Below are positions 1 to 10,675 of a DNA stretch of 64,000 bases, in pieces. Positions within the stretch are counted from its first letter, which is position 1, and each line of letters begins with the position of its first letter. The stretch is from Crocinitomicaceae bacterium (GTDB lineage: Bacteria; Bacteroidota; Bacteroidia; Flavobacteriales_D; Crocinitomicaceae). The stretch covers positions 682,001 to 746,000 of the forward strand of contig JAGYIR010000011.1 in the NCBI GenBank assembly GCA_018402525.1. The letters are read 5' to 3'. The position numbers were made by a program, and so were the translations under genes. The notes below the pieces were generated by a model. It searched no databases. It was not told the origin of the DNA and worked only from the letters and a program-made list of their open reading frames with translations.

Positions 1-1000
1 TCCCATAAAAATAAGAAACATCAGGGAAAACATAAAACGCACCTCCCGGCATGTTCGTTTTTACGCCTTCAATCGTGTTTAGTGCATCCAAAACCAACGC
101 TCTTCTGTTGGAAAATGCTTGAATCATGTCTTTCAAAATCACAGGATCTGCTTCCAATGCAGCTATCGTCGCTTTTTGTGTAATCGAACTTGTTCCAGAA
201 GTGAACTGTCCTTGCACTTTCGTACATGCGTCGGCAATTTGCTTGCTTGCTCCAATGTACCCCAAACGCCAACCTGTCATTGCCCACGCTTTAGAAACAC
301 CATTTACAGTCACTACCTGCTCGTAGACTTCTGGAAACTGCGCCAAACTTTCGTGACGTGTTCCGAAATTGATATGCTCATAGATTTCATCGCTGATCAC
401 CACTATGTGCGGGTATTTTTTCAATACTTCAGCTAAACCTCTTAATTCTTCTCTGTTGTACACCGAACCTGTTGGATTACACGGAGTAGAAAAAATCAGC
501 ATTTTCGTTTTTGGTGTAATCGCTGCTTCCAATTGCGCTGGTGTAATTTTAAAATCGCTTTCAATTCCCGCATTTACAATCACTGGAATACCTTCAGCTA
601 CTTTTACGATTTCAATATAAGAAACCCAGTACGGCGCAGGAATAATCACCTCATCGCCATTGTTGACAATACTCAACACCACATTTGCAATCGATTGCTT
701 GGCTCCCGTCGAAGTAACAATCTGATCTGGACGATAATCCAATCCATTGTCGCGTTTAAACTTGTACGAAATCGCTTCACGCAAATCCTCGTACCCAGGG
801 ACGGGTGTATATGTCGTGAAATTATCCTTCATCGCTTGAACAGCAGCGTCTTTTATAAACTCTGGTGTGTGGAAGTCTGGCTCACCCAAACTCAAAGAAA
901 TAATGTCCTTCCCTGCGAGTTTTAACTCTCTGCTTTTACGTGACATAGCAATGGTGGCAGACTCCTCCATCGCGTTCAATCGATCTGATAATTCAATCAT
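1..1000 (-). CDS. Class I/II PLP-dependent aminotransferase (aspartate aminotransferase-like), 3' end cut off
   Basis: Reading leftwards from the ATG at 1000 gives an open frame of 333 codons that runs off the left edge. The protein starts MIELSDRLNAMEES and shows fold-type I aminotransferase landmarks: SLGEPDF near residue 35, TGAKQSI in the cofactor phosphate region, the NPTGSVY motif, and VSKAWAMTGWRLGY carrying the Schiff-base lysine (SK). It matches the aspartate/prephenate aminotransferase group, which moves amino groups between an amino acid and 2-oxoglutarate in the cytosol. The substrate cannot be fixed from sequence alone. The C-terminal 60-70 residues lie outside the window. It is transcribed alone here; the next gene points away. 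Confidence 0.93.
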   Translation of the reverse strand, partial: MIELSDRLNAMEESATIAMSRKSRELKLAGKDIISLSLGEPDFHTPEFIKDAAVQAMKDNFTTYTPVPGYEDLREAISYKFKRDNGLDYRPDQIVTSTGAKQSIANVVLSIVNNGDEVIIPAPYWVSYIEIVKVAEGIPVIVNAGIESDFKITPAQLEAAITPKTKMLIFSTPCNPTGSVYNREELRGLAEVLKKYPHIVVISDEIYEHINFGTRHESLAQFPEVYEQVVTVNGVSKAWAMTGWRLGYIGASKQIADACTKVQGQFTSGTSSITQKATIAALEADPVILKDMIQAFSNRRALVLDALNTIEGVKTNMPGGAFYVFPDVSYFYG

Positions 1001-1336
1001 AGTTATTCAATGCTAAATTTAGAAAGAACAAATTTAAAATAAAGAAACATAGGAGGGTGGATAATGTGGGAAAAAGTTGGAGACTGGCTGCAATGACTTC
1101 AAAACCAGAGTTACTTCTTCTTTACCTCAGTTAATAATTATTGATCCTCCCCAACCTTTTCTTTTTTCCTCTCGTTAGGGTAAATGACAGAACAAAAAGT
1201 GGTGTGAAATTTGGAAGTTCAGAAATTAGCAGTATCTTAGTAGTTCATATTTTAATAAAAAACGCGGAAGCCTATAGAAATAACATTACTCTTAAACAAG
1301 TTTGATCTTTAAATTAAACTACTAAAACAGTAAGTT
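1001..1336. other. Divergent intergenic region between aminotransferase and sigma factor genes
   Basis: This stretch of 336 bases separates two divergent genes and should hold both promoters. Apart from the minus-strand TAAATTTG box at 1029-1036, I see no convincing coding frame, RNA gene or strong hairpin. The 100 bases before the sigma gene are AT-rich and contain no full TTG-N19-TAnnTTTG match. Confidence 0.5.
1029..1036 (-). promoter_or_regulatory. Putative -7 box (TAAATTTG) of the aminotransferase gene
   Basis: On the minus strand the sequence reads TAAATTTG, matching the Bacteroidetes -7 consensus TAnnTTTG, 28 bases before the aminotransferase ATG. No TTG box is visible at the expected 19-21 base distance, so this is a half match. 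Confidence 0.35.
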
Positions 1337-1933
1337 ATGGCAATAGAGAATATCGATGACCGCGATTTAGTCAACGCATATATTAACGGAGAGGAAAAAG
1401 CATTTGAAGCTTTGTTGATGCGTCATAAAGACAAGATTTACAGATTTATTTACATGAAAGTGAAAGACAGTGCTTTGGCGCAGGATATCTTTCAGGATAC
1501 GTTCATAAAAGTCGTAAATACCCTAAAAGCAGGAAATTATAACGAAGAAGGCAAATTTTTACCTTGGGCAATGCGAATTGCGCACAACTTGGTGATTGAT
1601 TTCTTCCGTAAGAGTAATAAGGTTAAAATGATTTCTGAATCTTCTTCTCAACGAGAAGACTTTAATATCTTTCACACCTTGAGGTTGGAAGATGAGAATG
1701 TTCAGGATGAGATTACTCGGGTTGAATTGGAATCTCAAATGGTTGAATTGCTCGAGCATTTACCAGATTCACAAAGGGAAATATTAAAAATGAGAATTTT
1801 TAAAGAAATGTCCTTTAAAGATATTGCTGAATTGGAAGATATTAGCATTAACACTGCACTCGGAAGAATGCGTTACGCTTTAATCAATCTTCGTAAGTTG
1901 ATAGAAAAACATCAGTTAGTCGTTCACTACTAA
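1337..1933 (+). CDS. ECF-like sigma-70 family RNA polymerase sigma factor
   Basis: The 198-residue protein has the two-domain layout of small (ECF-type) sigma factors. Region 2 lies at about residues 10-90, with DKIYRFIYMKVKD and AQDIFQDTFIKV (the core-binding and -10 recognition helices). Region 4 lies at about residues 135-190, with LPDSQREILKMRIF and an HTH around FKDIAELEDISINTALGRMRYAL. It would redirect RNA polymerase to its own promoter set. No anti-sigma gene is adjacent, so how it is kept inactive cannot be read here, and it may be a constitutive housekeeping type common in Bacteroidetes. A hairpin terminator follows the stop codon. Confidence 0.92.
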   Translation: MAIENIDDRDLVNAYINGEEKAFEALLMRHKDKIYRFIYMKVKDSALAQDIFQDTFIKVVNTLKAGNYNEEGKFLPWAMRIAHNLVIDFFRKSNKVKMISESSSQREDFNIFHTLRLEDENVQDEITRVELESQMVELLEHLPDSQREILKMRIFKEMSFKDIAELEDISINTALGRMRYALINLRKLIEKHQLVVHY

Positions 1934-1961
1934 GTATAATTTCTTGTTTAGGAATATGTTT

Positions 1962-1990
1962 AGAGGCTTTCCTTAGGTTAGCCTCTTTTA
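1962..1990 (+). terminator. Rho-independent terminator after the sigma factor gene
   Basis: A 7-bp stem (AGAGGCT at 1962-1968 with AGCCTCT at 1980-1986) is followed by TTTTAGTTT. It lies 28 bases after the sigma factor stop codon. Confidence 0.6.
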
Positions 1991-2029
1991 GTTTATACAA
2001 AACTGGACTGCAATATAATTCTGGAAACT

Positions 2030-2077
2030 AAGTTAAGTCACGCTGCTTGTTTCTTCCTGTCTTAACTTAAGAACAGG
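2030..2077 (-). terminator. Possible hairpin downstream of the acyltransferase pair
   Basis: AAGTTAAG at 2030-2037 and CTTAACTT at 2061-2068 are exact inverted copies. A second, tighter hairpin with arms CCTGT/ACAGG occupies 2056-2077. They lie just past the stop of the minus-strand acyltransferase gene. No T-run follows on the minus strand, so terminator function is uncertain. Confidence 0.3.
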
Positions 2078-2079
2078 AA

Positions 2080-2994
2080 TTAAAACGTCATATGTCGTTC
2101 TTTCTTCTCCTTGTATATATCAGCCAAGGTCACCAAAATCCCTGTTTCTTCGACATTTCCAAATTCAGGGTTCACTGCCGTTCCGAATGTTTTCATGGTT
2201 GGAGAGAGGTTCATGTAGATATTGACCAACGGTGGAATGAATTCGTCACGTTCGCGCACAAAACTGTTTAAGACTTTGAATCCCTCTTTGAACTCCAAAC
2301 CATGAAGCAAAGCATCGTAGGTTTCACGGTCGTAGTTTTGTACCAGCGGATGAAACGGTCGCATCAAACGGTCCTTATCTGGAAAGTAATAATGCATGAA
2401 GTGCAATAAGAAATCACGCGCTTCTTGGTTGTAATTGGGATACATGGTCACCTTTCCGAAGAAATAATTAATTTCTGGATGAGAAACAGTCACTGCTCCC
2501 AATCCATCCCAAATGTTATCCAGCGCAAAAAGGCCTTTTCTTGGATTGACAGAAGGCTGAAAGTTTGGCTGTACCCAGCTCCTACCTAACTCAATGGTAT
2601 TATTAAAATAGCGATCGATGAATTTGTCCGAAAAATCGAAGTAATGAGTCGTTGACAACTCAATTTCGCCTTTTTCGTTCATCGCGTCTTTACACAAGAT
2701 AAAGCGGTAACCACCTACAATTTCTTCGTCTTCTGGTGACCAAACAATCAGTTGCTTGTAGCAATTTTCTGAGGTATCAAAATCATCAAGATCTAGTGAG
2801 AGTCCTGTTCCACCACCGCCACCACGAAAGGAAACTTCTCTCAATCGTCCAATTTCTCTAAGTACGTTCGGGGAATTATGATAATCCACGCAGTAAATCT
2901 CATTTCCCCCTTTTCGCGTTAAGCGAAGAAAACGGTCTTTGTTCAATTCCTTTTTTAAAAGAGCAACAGGAACGGGATCTATTATTTTTTCCAT
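2080..2994 (-). CDS. GNAT-like N-acyltransferase (OlsB/GlsB type, amino-acid lipid synthesis)
   Basis: The 304-residue protein resembles the OlsB-like acyl-ACP-dependent N-acyltransferases. The landmarks are REVSFRGGGGGTGLSLDLDDFD near residue 50, where the family has a conserved FR..GxGTG...D.D.FD signature, followed by IVWSPEDEEIVGGYRF and ELGRSWVQPNFQ. Family members attach a 3-hydroxy fatty acid to the amino group of ornithine, glycine or a dipeptide. In Bacteroides the glsB-glsA gene pair makes glycine lipids. Here the gene sits one base downstream of an O-acyltransferase gene, as expected for that pair. The amino-acid substrate is an inference; ornithine, glycine or serine-glycine are all possible. 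Confidence 0.8.
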   Translation of the reverse strand: MEKIIDPVPVALLKKELNKDRFLRLTRKGGNEIYCVDYHNSPNVLREIGRLREVSFRGGGGGTGLSLDLDDFDTSENCYKQLIVWSPEDEEIVGGYRFILCKDAMNEKGEIELSTTHYFDFSDKFIDRYFNNTIELGRSWVQPNFQPSVNPRKGLFALDNIWDGLGAVTVSHPEINYFFGKVTMYPNYNQEARDFLLHFMHYYFPDKDRLMRPFHPLVQNYDRETYDALLHGLEFKEGFKVLNSFVRERDEFIPPLVNIYMNLSPTMKTFGTAVNPEFGNVEETGILVTLADIYKEKKERHMTF

Positions 2995-2995
2995 T

Positions 2996-3817
2996 TTAGA
3001 GGTGCTTTCTTAATTGATACACTTCATCTTTTATTTGCTGTGCGATTGCAAAGTCATTCGATTCAGTGTCAATATACGTTTTATCGATAGGTTTTCCTAC
3101 AACAAAGTTAAAATGCTTGTTGCGTTGTTTAAATAGCTCATTGGACAAATACAGCATTTCAATGTTCGCTTTGACACCAATGAATTTTCGAAATTTGTAA
3201 AGGTTGTAAAAGAAATTGGACAATCCACCATCAATGTAAATAGGTATAATCGTTCGATCATTTTCACGGGAAAGTGTCACAAATGTTTTTTTCCATTCCA
3301 AATCCCGCACTTCGCCCTTTATTTTTCGACTGACCAATCCTGCAGGGAAAACACAAACGGCATTGTCTGAAGCGAACAATTCTTGAATGGAAGAGCGCGT
3401 TGATGTTTTATTTTTCCCATGTTTGTTAACTCCCACAAACATCTCACGCATGCTTTCCAGATTCATGAGTAGGTCGTTTACGATGAATTTCAAATCATTA
3501 CGATGTCCGTGTAACGCAGAAACGAGTATCATTGCGTCCATTCCACCAAGCGGATGGTTCAACGCTAAGACAATTTTGCCTTCTTTTGGAATGTTTTCTA
3601 TGTTCTTTACTGTAAATGTAATGTTTAAATAATCGACCACCTCCTTGCACCAATCTTCATTTTTCTTGTCGTGATGCTTCGCAATAAATTTGTTGATTTC
3701 CCTCTGGTGAAGAATCTGTTTCAGGTAACGAATAACAAAGCGCGGTAACCACTTTAACAAGCGTGGATTCTTACTCTTTATTAATTTTTCGATATCAATA
3801 AACTTCTCTTCTCCCAT
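2996..3817 (-). CDS. Lysophospholipid acyltransferase-family O-acyltransferase (GlsA-like)
   Basis: The 273-residue protein contains NHPLGGMDAM at about residues 87-96, the catalytic His-Asp motif of the PlsC superfamily. His88 and Asp94 are separated by five residues, not the four of classic HX4D; this spacing is seen in the OlsF/haemolysin-like branch. FPAGLVSRK near residue 158 matches the acyl-acceptor motif. It probably adds the second, ester-linked fatty acid to a mono-acylated amino acid made by the product of the next gene, at the inner face of the cytoplasmic membrane. Its stop is one base from the next start, so the two are one transcript. A function in phospholipid synthesis is an alternative. 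Confidence 0.8.
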   Translation of the reverse strand: MGEEKFIDIEKLIKSKNPRLLKWLPRFVIRYLKQILHQREINKFIAKHHDKKNEDWCKEVVDYLNITFTVKNIENIPKEGKIVLALNHPLGGMDAMILVSALHGHRNDLKFIVNDLLMNLESMREMFVGVNKHGKNKTSTRSSIQELFASDNAVCVFPAGLVSRKIKGEVRDLEWKKTFVTLSRENDRTIIPIYIDGGLSNFFYNLYKFRKFIGVKANIEMLYLSNELFKQRNKHFNFVVGKPIDKTYIDTESNDFAIAQQIKDEVYQLRKHL

Positions 3818-4279
3818 ACGGCGAACGAATTTAGTTTAAATTTTTTAAAGTTTGATGCTAGTCATCTGCAGATTTTTTTGATTTAAGTTTTGTACTAATC
3901 CTACCCCCTTTGCTAACTCTAAAAAGCTATTTACTAGTATCTCGCAAAACCCAGTCTCAATAGTAGGTCAAATGAATTGATGTGTCCATAATTCGATTTA
4001 AATGTGATTTCATCGATATAGCTTGTAACTTGGCAGGTGTTCTTTGCTAGCTTGATGGTATTGTCAAAAAACGGCTCACTCCAACATTGTGAAAATTCCT
4101 TCAACAGTTATTAGGTAAAATTCTCCCTTTTAATTTAAATAACCAATCACTTTTTAGAGCTAGCACAGAGGGAGAATAAAAGATATATAAACAGCACATC
4201 CCATGTCAGAATCACTGAAAAAAGTGGTATTTTTGTGTGAATTCATATTACTGTTGATCGTTATCAAAAACCCATCAAA
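3818..4279. other. 462-base intergenic region with a possible gene remnant and an inverted repeat
   Basis: This region lies between divergent genes. On the minus strand, 3934-4107 is open for 57 codons with no ATG, flanked upstream by two stop codons, and ends ...LLLRLGFARY. The length is only mildly unlikely by chance. A 9-base inverted repeat (ATTCTCCCT at 4120-4128, AGGGAGAAT at 4169-4177) encloses about 40 bases. I recognise neither. No clear promoter for uvrA is visible. Confidence 0.35.
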
Positions 4280-7063
4280 TTGAACCAGAAATTTATCGAA
4301 ATTAAAGGAGCGAGAATGCACAACCTGAAAAACATGGATGTGAAAATTCCGCATGGTAAATTTACGGTGATTACTGGTTTGTCAGGTTCTGGGAAGTCAT
4401 CCTTGGCATTTGACACACTCTATGCGGAAGGTCAACGCAGGTACATTGAAAGTCTCTCGTCGTATGCGCGACAGTTTTTAGGAAAACTCAACAAACCTGA
4501 AGCGGATTACATTAAGGGAATTGCTCCTGCAATTGCGATTGAACAAAAAGTTACAAGCTCCAATCCACGGTCAACAGTTGGAACAACTACAGAAATTTAC
4601 GATTACCTCAAGGTACTTTTCACACGAATGGGAAAGACCTACTCCCCCATTTCCGGAAACGAGGTAAAAAAACATACAGTTACCGATGTTGTCGACTTTC
4701 TTCGTCAACAAAAAACCAACGATAAATGCTTACTTCTTTCTCCCTTAGAAGGATTTAAAAAGTATGGAAATCAACGCCAATTGGAAATATTGAAGCAACA
4801 AGGCTACGTGCGCTTGTTTCTAAATAACGATTTTGTACTTATTGAAGATGCGCTTACGGCTGTTCCAAAAGACGTGGAAAATGCATTGCTAGTCGTGGAC
4901 AGGATTAGTATTGATTTCTCAGTTGATGATAACGTTTCTCGCTACGGTGATTCAATTACACTCGCTTTTGTCGAAGGAAATGGCAACTGCATCGTGCGCA
5001 CTATGAAGGATGGGAAGATGTTCCCCTACTCGAATCGTTTTGAATTGGACGGAGTGGAGTTTCAAGAACCGAATGAACACTTTTTCACGTTCAATAATCC
5101 ATTCGGGGCATGTAAAAAATGTGAAGGTTTCGGACAGGTAATTGGGTTAGATCCAAACCTCGTTATCCCTAACAAAGATCTCAGCGTTTACGAAGGGGCC
5201 ATTGCACCATGGAAAGGGGGTACCATGAGTAAATACATGACCAAGTTTGTCGATAAAGCGGTGGATTTCAACTTTCCTATTCACCGCCCCATCATTGACT
5301 TGACGGAAGAGGAATTGAACCTACTCTGGAACGGAAACAAAACAGTGAAAGGAATCCTTCATTTCTTTGAGTTTGTCGAAAGCAAAGCATACAAAATTCA
5401 GTACCGTGTCATGCTCTCCCGCTACCGCGGAAAAACGGATTGCTCCGACTGTAAAGGTACACGTTTGCGAAAAGATGCCAACTACGTGAAAATTGAAGGA
5501 AAATCCATTACCGACATCGTGCTTATGCCGATTGAAGGTGCACTCGATTTTTTTAAATCGATCGAAAAGGAAGGCGTGGCAAATAATATTACCAAACGTA
5601 TTTTTCCAGAAATTATCAATCGCTTGAGTTTCTTGAACGAAGTCGGACTGGGCTATTTGACATTGAACCGTGCTTCCAACTCACTTTCTGGTGGGGAATC
5701 TCAACGCATTCACTTAGCGACGTCACTCGGAAGTAGTTTGGTGGGATCAATGTACATTCTCGACGAACCGTCCATTGGTTTACATCCAAAAGATACTAAA
5801 CGACTGATTGGCGTATTAAAATCGTTGCGTGACCTCGGAAATACAGTCATTGTTGTAGAACATGAAGAAGACATTATGCAAGCCGCAGATGAAATTCTTG
5901 ACATCGGACCAATGGCCGGAATTTACGGCGGCGAAGTAGTGTTTCAAGGAACGCATTCCCAACTAATCAAAGCAAAAAACAGTCTGACTGCAGATTACCT
6001 CACTGGCAAGGCAACGATTCCAGTTCCTCTCCATCGTCGGAAATCAGCGAATAAATTGAGTATAACAGGAGCTCGTCAACACAATTTAAAAAATATTGAT
6101 GTCGATTTCCCGTTACACAGCTTGGTCTGCGTGACTGGTGTGAGTGGCTCTGGAAAATCGACCTTGGTCAAAGAAATTTTGCTTCCGGCAGTGCGCAAGG
6201 AACTACATATGTATGGCGACAAACAAGGCGATTACAAATCGTTTTCTGGCGATATGAAATTTGTGAAAAACGTGGAATTCGTTGATCAGAATCCCATTGG
6301 TAAATCTTCGCGAAGTAATCCAATTACCTACGTGAAAGCGTTTGATGACATTCGTGAATTGTACGCGCGACAACCCTTGGCGAGAACAAGAAATTACAAA
6401 CCTGGATTTTTCAGTTTCAATGTGGATGGTGGTCGCTGTGAAGTATGCGAAGGTGAAGGAGAAATTACAGTCGGAATGCAATTTATGGCGGATGTCCACC
6501 TACAATGCGACCAATGCAAAGGAAAACGTTACAAAGCAGAAACGCTTGAAATTGAATACCGTGGAAAATCCATCGCTGATTTGCTTGAAATGGACATCGC
6601 AGCTGCGTTTGAATTTTTTCAAGTAGTAAACGACCGATTGGAAGATAAAATCGTTGAGAAAATTGCACCGCTCGTGGATGTCGGTTTGGGGTACTTAAAG
6701 CTGGGACAAGCATCAAGCACGCTTAGTGGCGGAGAAGCACAACGAATCAAGTTGGCTTCTTTCCTAGCGAAAGGAAAAGGAAGTCCCTCTACCCTCTTTA
6801 TTTTCGACGAACCAACGACAGGCTTGCATTTTTACGACGTCAACAAATTAATCATCGCATTGAACGCTTTGATTGATGCAGGTCACTCAGTAATTGTCAT
6901 AGAGCACAATTTAGACGTGATAAAATGTTCCGACTACATTATTGACATCGGTCCCGAAGGAGGGAAAAAGGGAGGAAACATCTTGTTTTCAGGTACTCCT
7001 GAAGACATTATCAAGGAAAAAAGGAGTTTTACCGGACAGTATTTGAAAGAGAAATTAGCTTAA
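4280..7063 (+). CDS. uvrA: Excinuclease ABC subunit UvrA
   Basis: The 927-residue protein is a full-length UvrA, the DNA-damage sensor of nucleotide excision repair, which scans DNA as a dimer and loads UvrB. The first ATPase has Walker A GLSGSGKS at about 33-40, signature NSLSGGESQR near 467 and Walker B LDEPSIGLH. The second has GVSGSGKS near 620, signature STLSGGEAQR near 815 and FDEPTTGLH. CxxC pairs near 277, 387, 717 and 745 are zinc-finger cysteines. The start used is TTG at 4280: the frame has a stop at 4238 and no ATG before the conserved FIEIKGARMHNLKN segment. It converges on the peptidase gene with only three bases between stop codons. Many Bacteroidetes carry more than one UvrA, so this may be one of two. 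Confidence 0.96.
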   Translation: MNQKFIEIKGARMHNLKNMDVKIPHGKFTVITGLSGSGKSSLAFDTLYAEGQRRYIESLSSYARQFLGKLNKPEADYIKGIAPAIAIEQKVTSSNPRSTVGTTTEIYDYLKVLFTRMGKTYSPISGNEVKKHTVTDVVDFLRQQKTNDKCLLLSPLEGFKKYGNQRQLEILKQQGYVRLFLNNDFVLIEDALTAVPKDVENALLVVDRISIDFSVDDNVSRYGDSITLAFVEGNGNCIVRTMKDGKMFPYSNRFELDGVEFQEPNEHFFTFNNPFGACKKCEGFGQVIGLDPNLVIPNKDLSVYEGAIAPWKGGTMSKYMTKFVDKAVDFNFPIHRPIIDLTEEELNLLWNGNKTVKGILHFFEFVESKAYKIQYRVMLSRYRGKTDCSDCKGTRLRKDANYVKIEGKSITDIVLMPIEGALDFFKSIEKEGVANNITKRIFPEIINRLSFLNEVGLGYLTLNRASNSLSGGESQRIHLATSLGSSLVGSMYILDEPSIGLHPKDTKRLIGVLKSLRDLGNTVIVVEHEEDIMQAADEILDIGPMAGIYGGEVVFQGTHSQLIKAKNSLTADYLTGKATIPVPLHRRKSANKLSITGARQHNLKNIDVDFPLHSLVCVTGVSGSGKSTLVKEILLPAVRKELHMYGDKQGDYKSFSGDMKFVKNVEFVDQNPIGKSSRSNPITYVKAFDDIRELYARQPLARTRNYKPGFFSFNVDGGRCEVCEGEGEITVGMQFMADVHLQCDQCKGKRYKAETLEIEYRGKSIADLLEMDIAAAFEFFQVVNDRLEDKIVEKIAPLVDVGLGYLKLGQASSTLSGGEAQRIKLASFLAKGKGSPSTLFIFDEPTTGLHFYDVNKLIIALNALIDAGHSVIVIEHNLDVIKCSDYIIDIGPEGGKKGGNILFSGTPEDIIKEKRSFTGQYLKEKLA

Positions 7064-7066
7064 AGT

Positions 7067-8776
7067 CTATTTCTTCCAACGGTCAAATGCGATTTGTTGT
7101 CTCTTAGTAGGATCAGCAATTTTCTTGATTGAATAATCGGTGTAAAAATTACGGTTCACCTCTGGAAAAGTTAAATCCAGCATATTTCCAGCGCGATTGA
7201 CCGTGATGGTTTTTGCATCGTCATCAAAATACGCCAACCATTTGTCTAATTCACCATCACAGGCAAATCCGTTCACTGCCACAATTCGATCTCCAATCAT
7301 GATTCCCGCAATTTCTGCAGGTCCACCTTGATACATGTTCTGCACGATAAAATCTTTGCCTACAGGTGACGCCTTCAACCCTAAACGACCATGAGAATAC
7401 AGTTTCGATGGCTCATGATCCAACTCTAAACCAATATGTTCAAGTGCATTTGCAATGATCGATTCAAACGGTTTTGATCCATTGATGTAATCATCGAACA
7501 ACCACTGAAAGGAGCAACCTGCAATGTTTTCAATCGCTGCTTGGTAGTCCTTTTCTGAAACCCCTTTTCCTTCCAACGCATAGTTGAAATACAAGTACTT
7601 CATCACTTCGTCCAATCCAAATTTATCGTCATTGGCTCTGCGAATTTCGATATCAGTAACGAACGCCAACAAACAACCTTCCGTGTAAATCGATACTTTT
7701 CTGTTCGGAGCACCAACTTCATAACCGTCCAACCAGGTATCAAACGATGATTCAGCCACAGAATAATTGAAACGACCGAAATTGTCAAAGTGCTTTTGGA
7801 GTTGTTGTGTGAATTCGTCGAAATATTGCTTTTCATTGAAAACACCGCTCTTCCATAAGAATAAATCACCCATGTAGGTTGTAACACCTTCGCAGAGGTA
7901 ACCAAGTTTCGAGTAATTTTCTTTGGTAAAATCGTAAGGAAATAGTTCAATCGGTCGAATTGCTTTTACATTCCACGTATGATACAATTCATGCGAACTC
8001 ACGCCGAGTAATTCTTTATAGAGTTCACCAAAAACTTCGTACGACGGTCCGAGCGATATGACTGTAGATTTTTGATGCTCTACTCCATGATACGCTTTGT
8101 ATGGAAGAATCAAATTGATGAAATGGTATTCCTTTACTGGAAATTCAGTAAAACGTTTGATTTGCTCGTCCGTAAATTTTTGAAAATCCTTTAATAATCG
8201 ATCCCACTGAGGTTTTACTTCACCATTGAACCAGACATGAAAACGCGTTCCCTTAGATTCATATTCTCGGTGTTGCAGTTGTTCTGAGGCGATAAATGGC
8301 GTATCCATGAATTCTTCCATGCTCTCAACTTGGTAACCATTTTCAACCCTTTCCATCGAAGAAGCTACGTCCCAATGGCTTGGCACTTTCAATTCAATGG
8401 AAACAGGATAGTTAAATGTTTCATGCATAAACACGCAGCAGTTCACTGGATTCACATACAGTTGCGTTGCATCCAGATAGCTCGATCCTGCATTTATAGT
8501 ATCTGCAAAATAGTTGTAATTGACTTTAATCACAGAATGGCCAGCAGTTTTTACCGCCCAGCAATCCTTGTTCGCCTTTTGAAATTCAAGCTTTTGATTA
8601 TTGCTATCCATCACCACAAAATTGCGTACGTTCTTGGCAAAATTTGCCAATTGATAACGTCCAGGTCGCCAACTTGGCAGGTGAATAAATGTGACTTCTT
8701 CCGATACTTTAAATTCAGCAGAAATATGAATGTATTGCTGCGAGGGATTCTCTATGCTGAAGGTAAATTTTGTCAT
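7067..8776 (-). CDS. M61 family metallopeptidase with C-terminal PDZ domain
   Basis: The protein (569 residues from the ATG at 8776) is an M61 (glycyl aminopeptidase) family member. The zinc motif HELYH lies at about 262-266 in SSHELYHTWN, and the third ligand is probably the glutamate in LCEGVTTYMGD about 45 residues later. A PDZ domain follows (GGPAEIAGIMIGDRIVAVNG near 485-505). No signal peptide or membrane anchor is visible, which suggests a cytoplasmic enzyme. The open frame extends five codons upstream to a TTG, but that TTG lies inside a GTTCAAAGTT repeat, so the ATG giving MTKFTFSIEN is preferred. The physiological substrate is unknown. Confidence 0.9.
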   Translation of the reverse strand: MTKFTFSIENPSQQYIHISAEFKVSEEVTFIHLPSWRPGRYQLANFAKNVRNFVVMDSNNQKLEFQKANKDCWAVKTAGHSVIKVNYNYFADTINAGSSYLDATQLYVNPVNCCVFMHETFNYPVSIELKVPSHWDVASSMERVENGYQVESMEEFMDTPFIASEQLQHREYESKGTRFHVWFNGEVKPQWDRLLKDFQKFTDEQIKRFTEFPVKEYHFINLILPYKAYHGVEHQKSTVISLGPSYEVFGELYKELLGVSSHELYHTWNVKAIRPIELFPYDFTKENYSKLGYLCEGVTTYMGDLFLWKSGVFNEKQYFDEFTQQLQKHFDNFGRFNYSVAESSFDTWLDGYEVGAPNRKVSIYTEGCLLAFVTDIEIRRANDDKFGLDEVMKYLYFNYALEGKGVSEKDYQAAIENIAGCSFQWLFDDYINGSKPFESIIANALEHIGLELDHEPSKLYSHGRLGLKASPVGKDFIVQNMYQGGPAEIAGIMIGDRIVAVNGFACDGELDKWLAYFDDDAKTITVNRAGNMLDLTFPEVNRNFYTDYSIKKIADPTKRQQIAFDRWKK

Positions 8777-8782
8777 TTTTAA

Positions 8783-8870
8783 TGAGTTCAAAGTTTAAAT
8801 AGTTCAAAGTTCTGAAGTTCAAAGTTCAATTTACCTCTTTGAACTTTCTAACTTTGCACTTTAAACTGTT

Positions 8871-8872
<2 letters not shown>
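8783..8872. repeat. GTTCAAAGTT repeat cluster (imperfect inverted repeat)
   Basis: Three or four direct copies of (A)GTTCAAAGTT are followed by inverted copies (TTTGAACTTT, AACTTTGCACTTTAAAC). The cluster fills the gap between the M61 start and the stop of the ABC-F gene, whose TAG is at 8871. Related clusters occur at 10536, 11228 and 60583. Confidence 0.8.
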
Positions 8873-10535
<1,663 letters not shown>

Positions 10536-10541
<6 letters not shown>

Positions 10542-10612
10542 AAGTTAAAAGAGTTCAAAGTTGAAAGACCGATGCAGTCAGCAGCGCAGCTAGTTCAAAG
10601 TTCGACAAAGAG
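10536..10612. repeat. GTTCAAAGTT repeat cluster
   Basis: Contains GTTCAAAAGTT, GAGTTCAAAGTTG and TAGTTCAAAGTTCG around an unrelated GC-richer core (GATGCAGTCAGCAGCGCAGC). It lies between the ABC-F gene and the small membrane protein gene. Confidence 0.7.
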
Positions 10613-10675
10613 AAAGACAATATGACATTTCAATAGATCAAGTCTTGAAGTTTTAACATCTTAAGGTCCGCTGCT

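Noticed and set aside
3934-4107. A complete small gene
   Set aside because: No ATG, two stops upstream, and length not significant; kept only as a possible remnant.
8777-8791. TTG start for the M61 peptidase (five extra codons)
   Set aside because: It lies in the GTTCAAAGTT repeat and an ATG with the family N-terminus follows directly.
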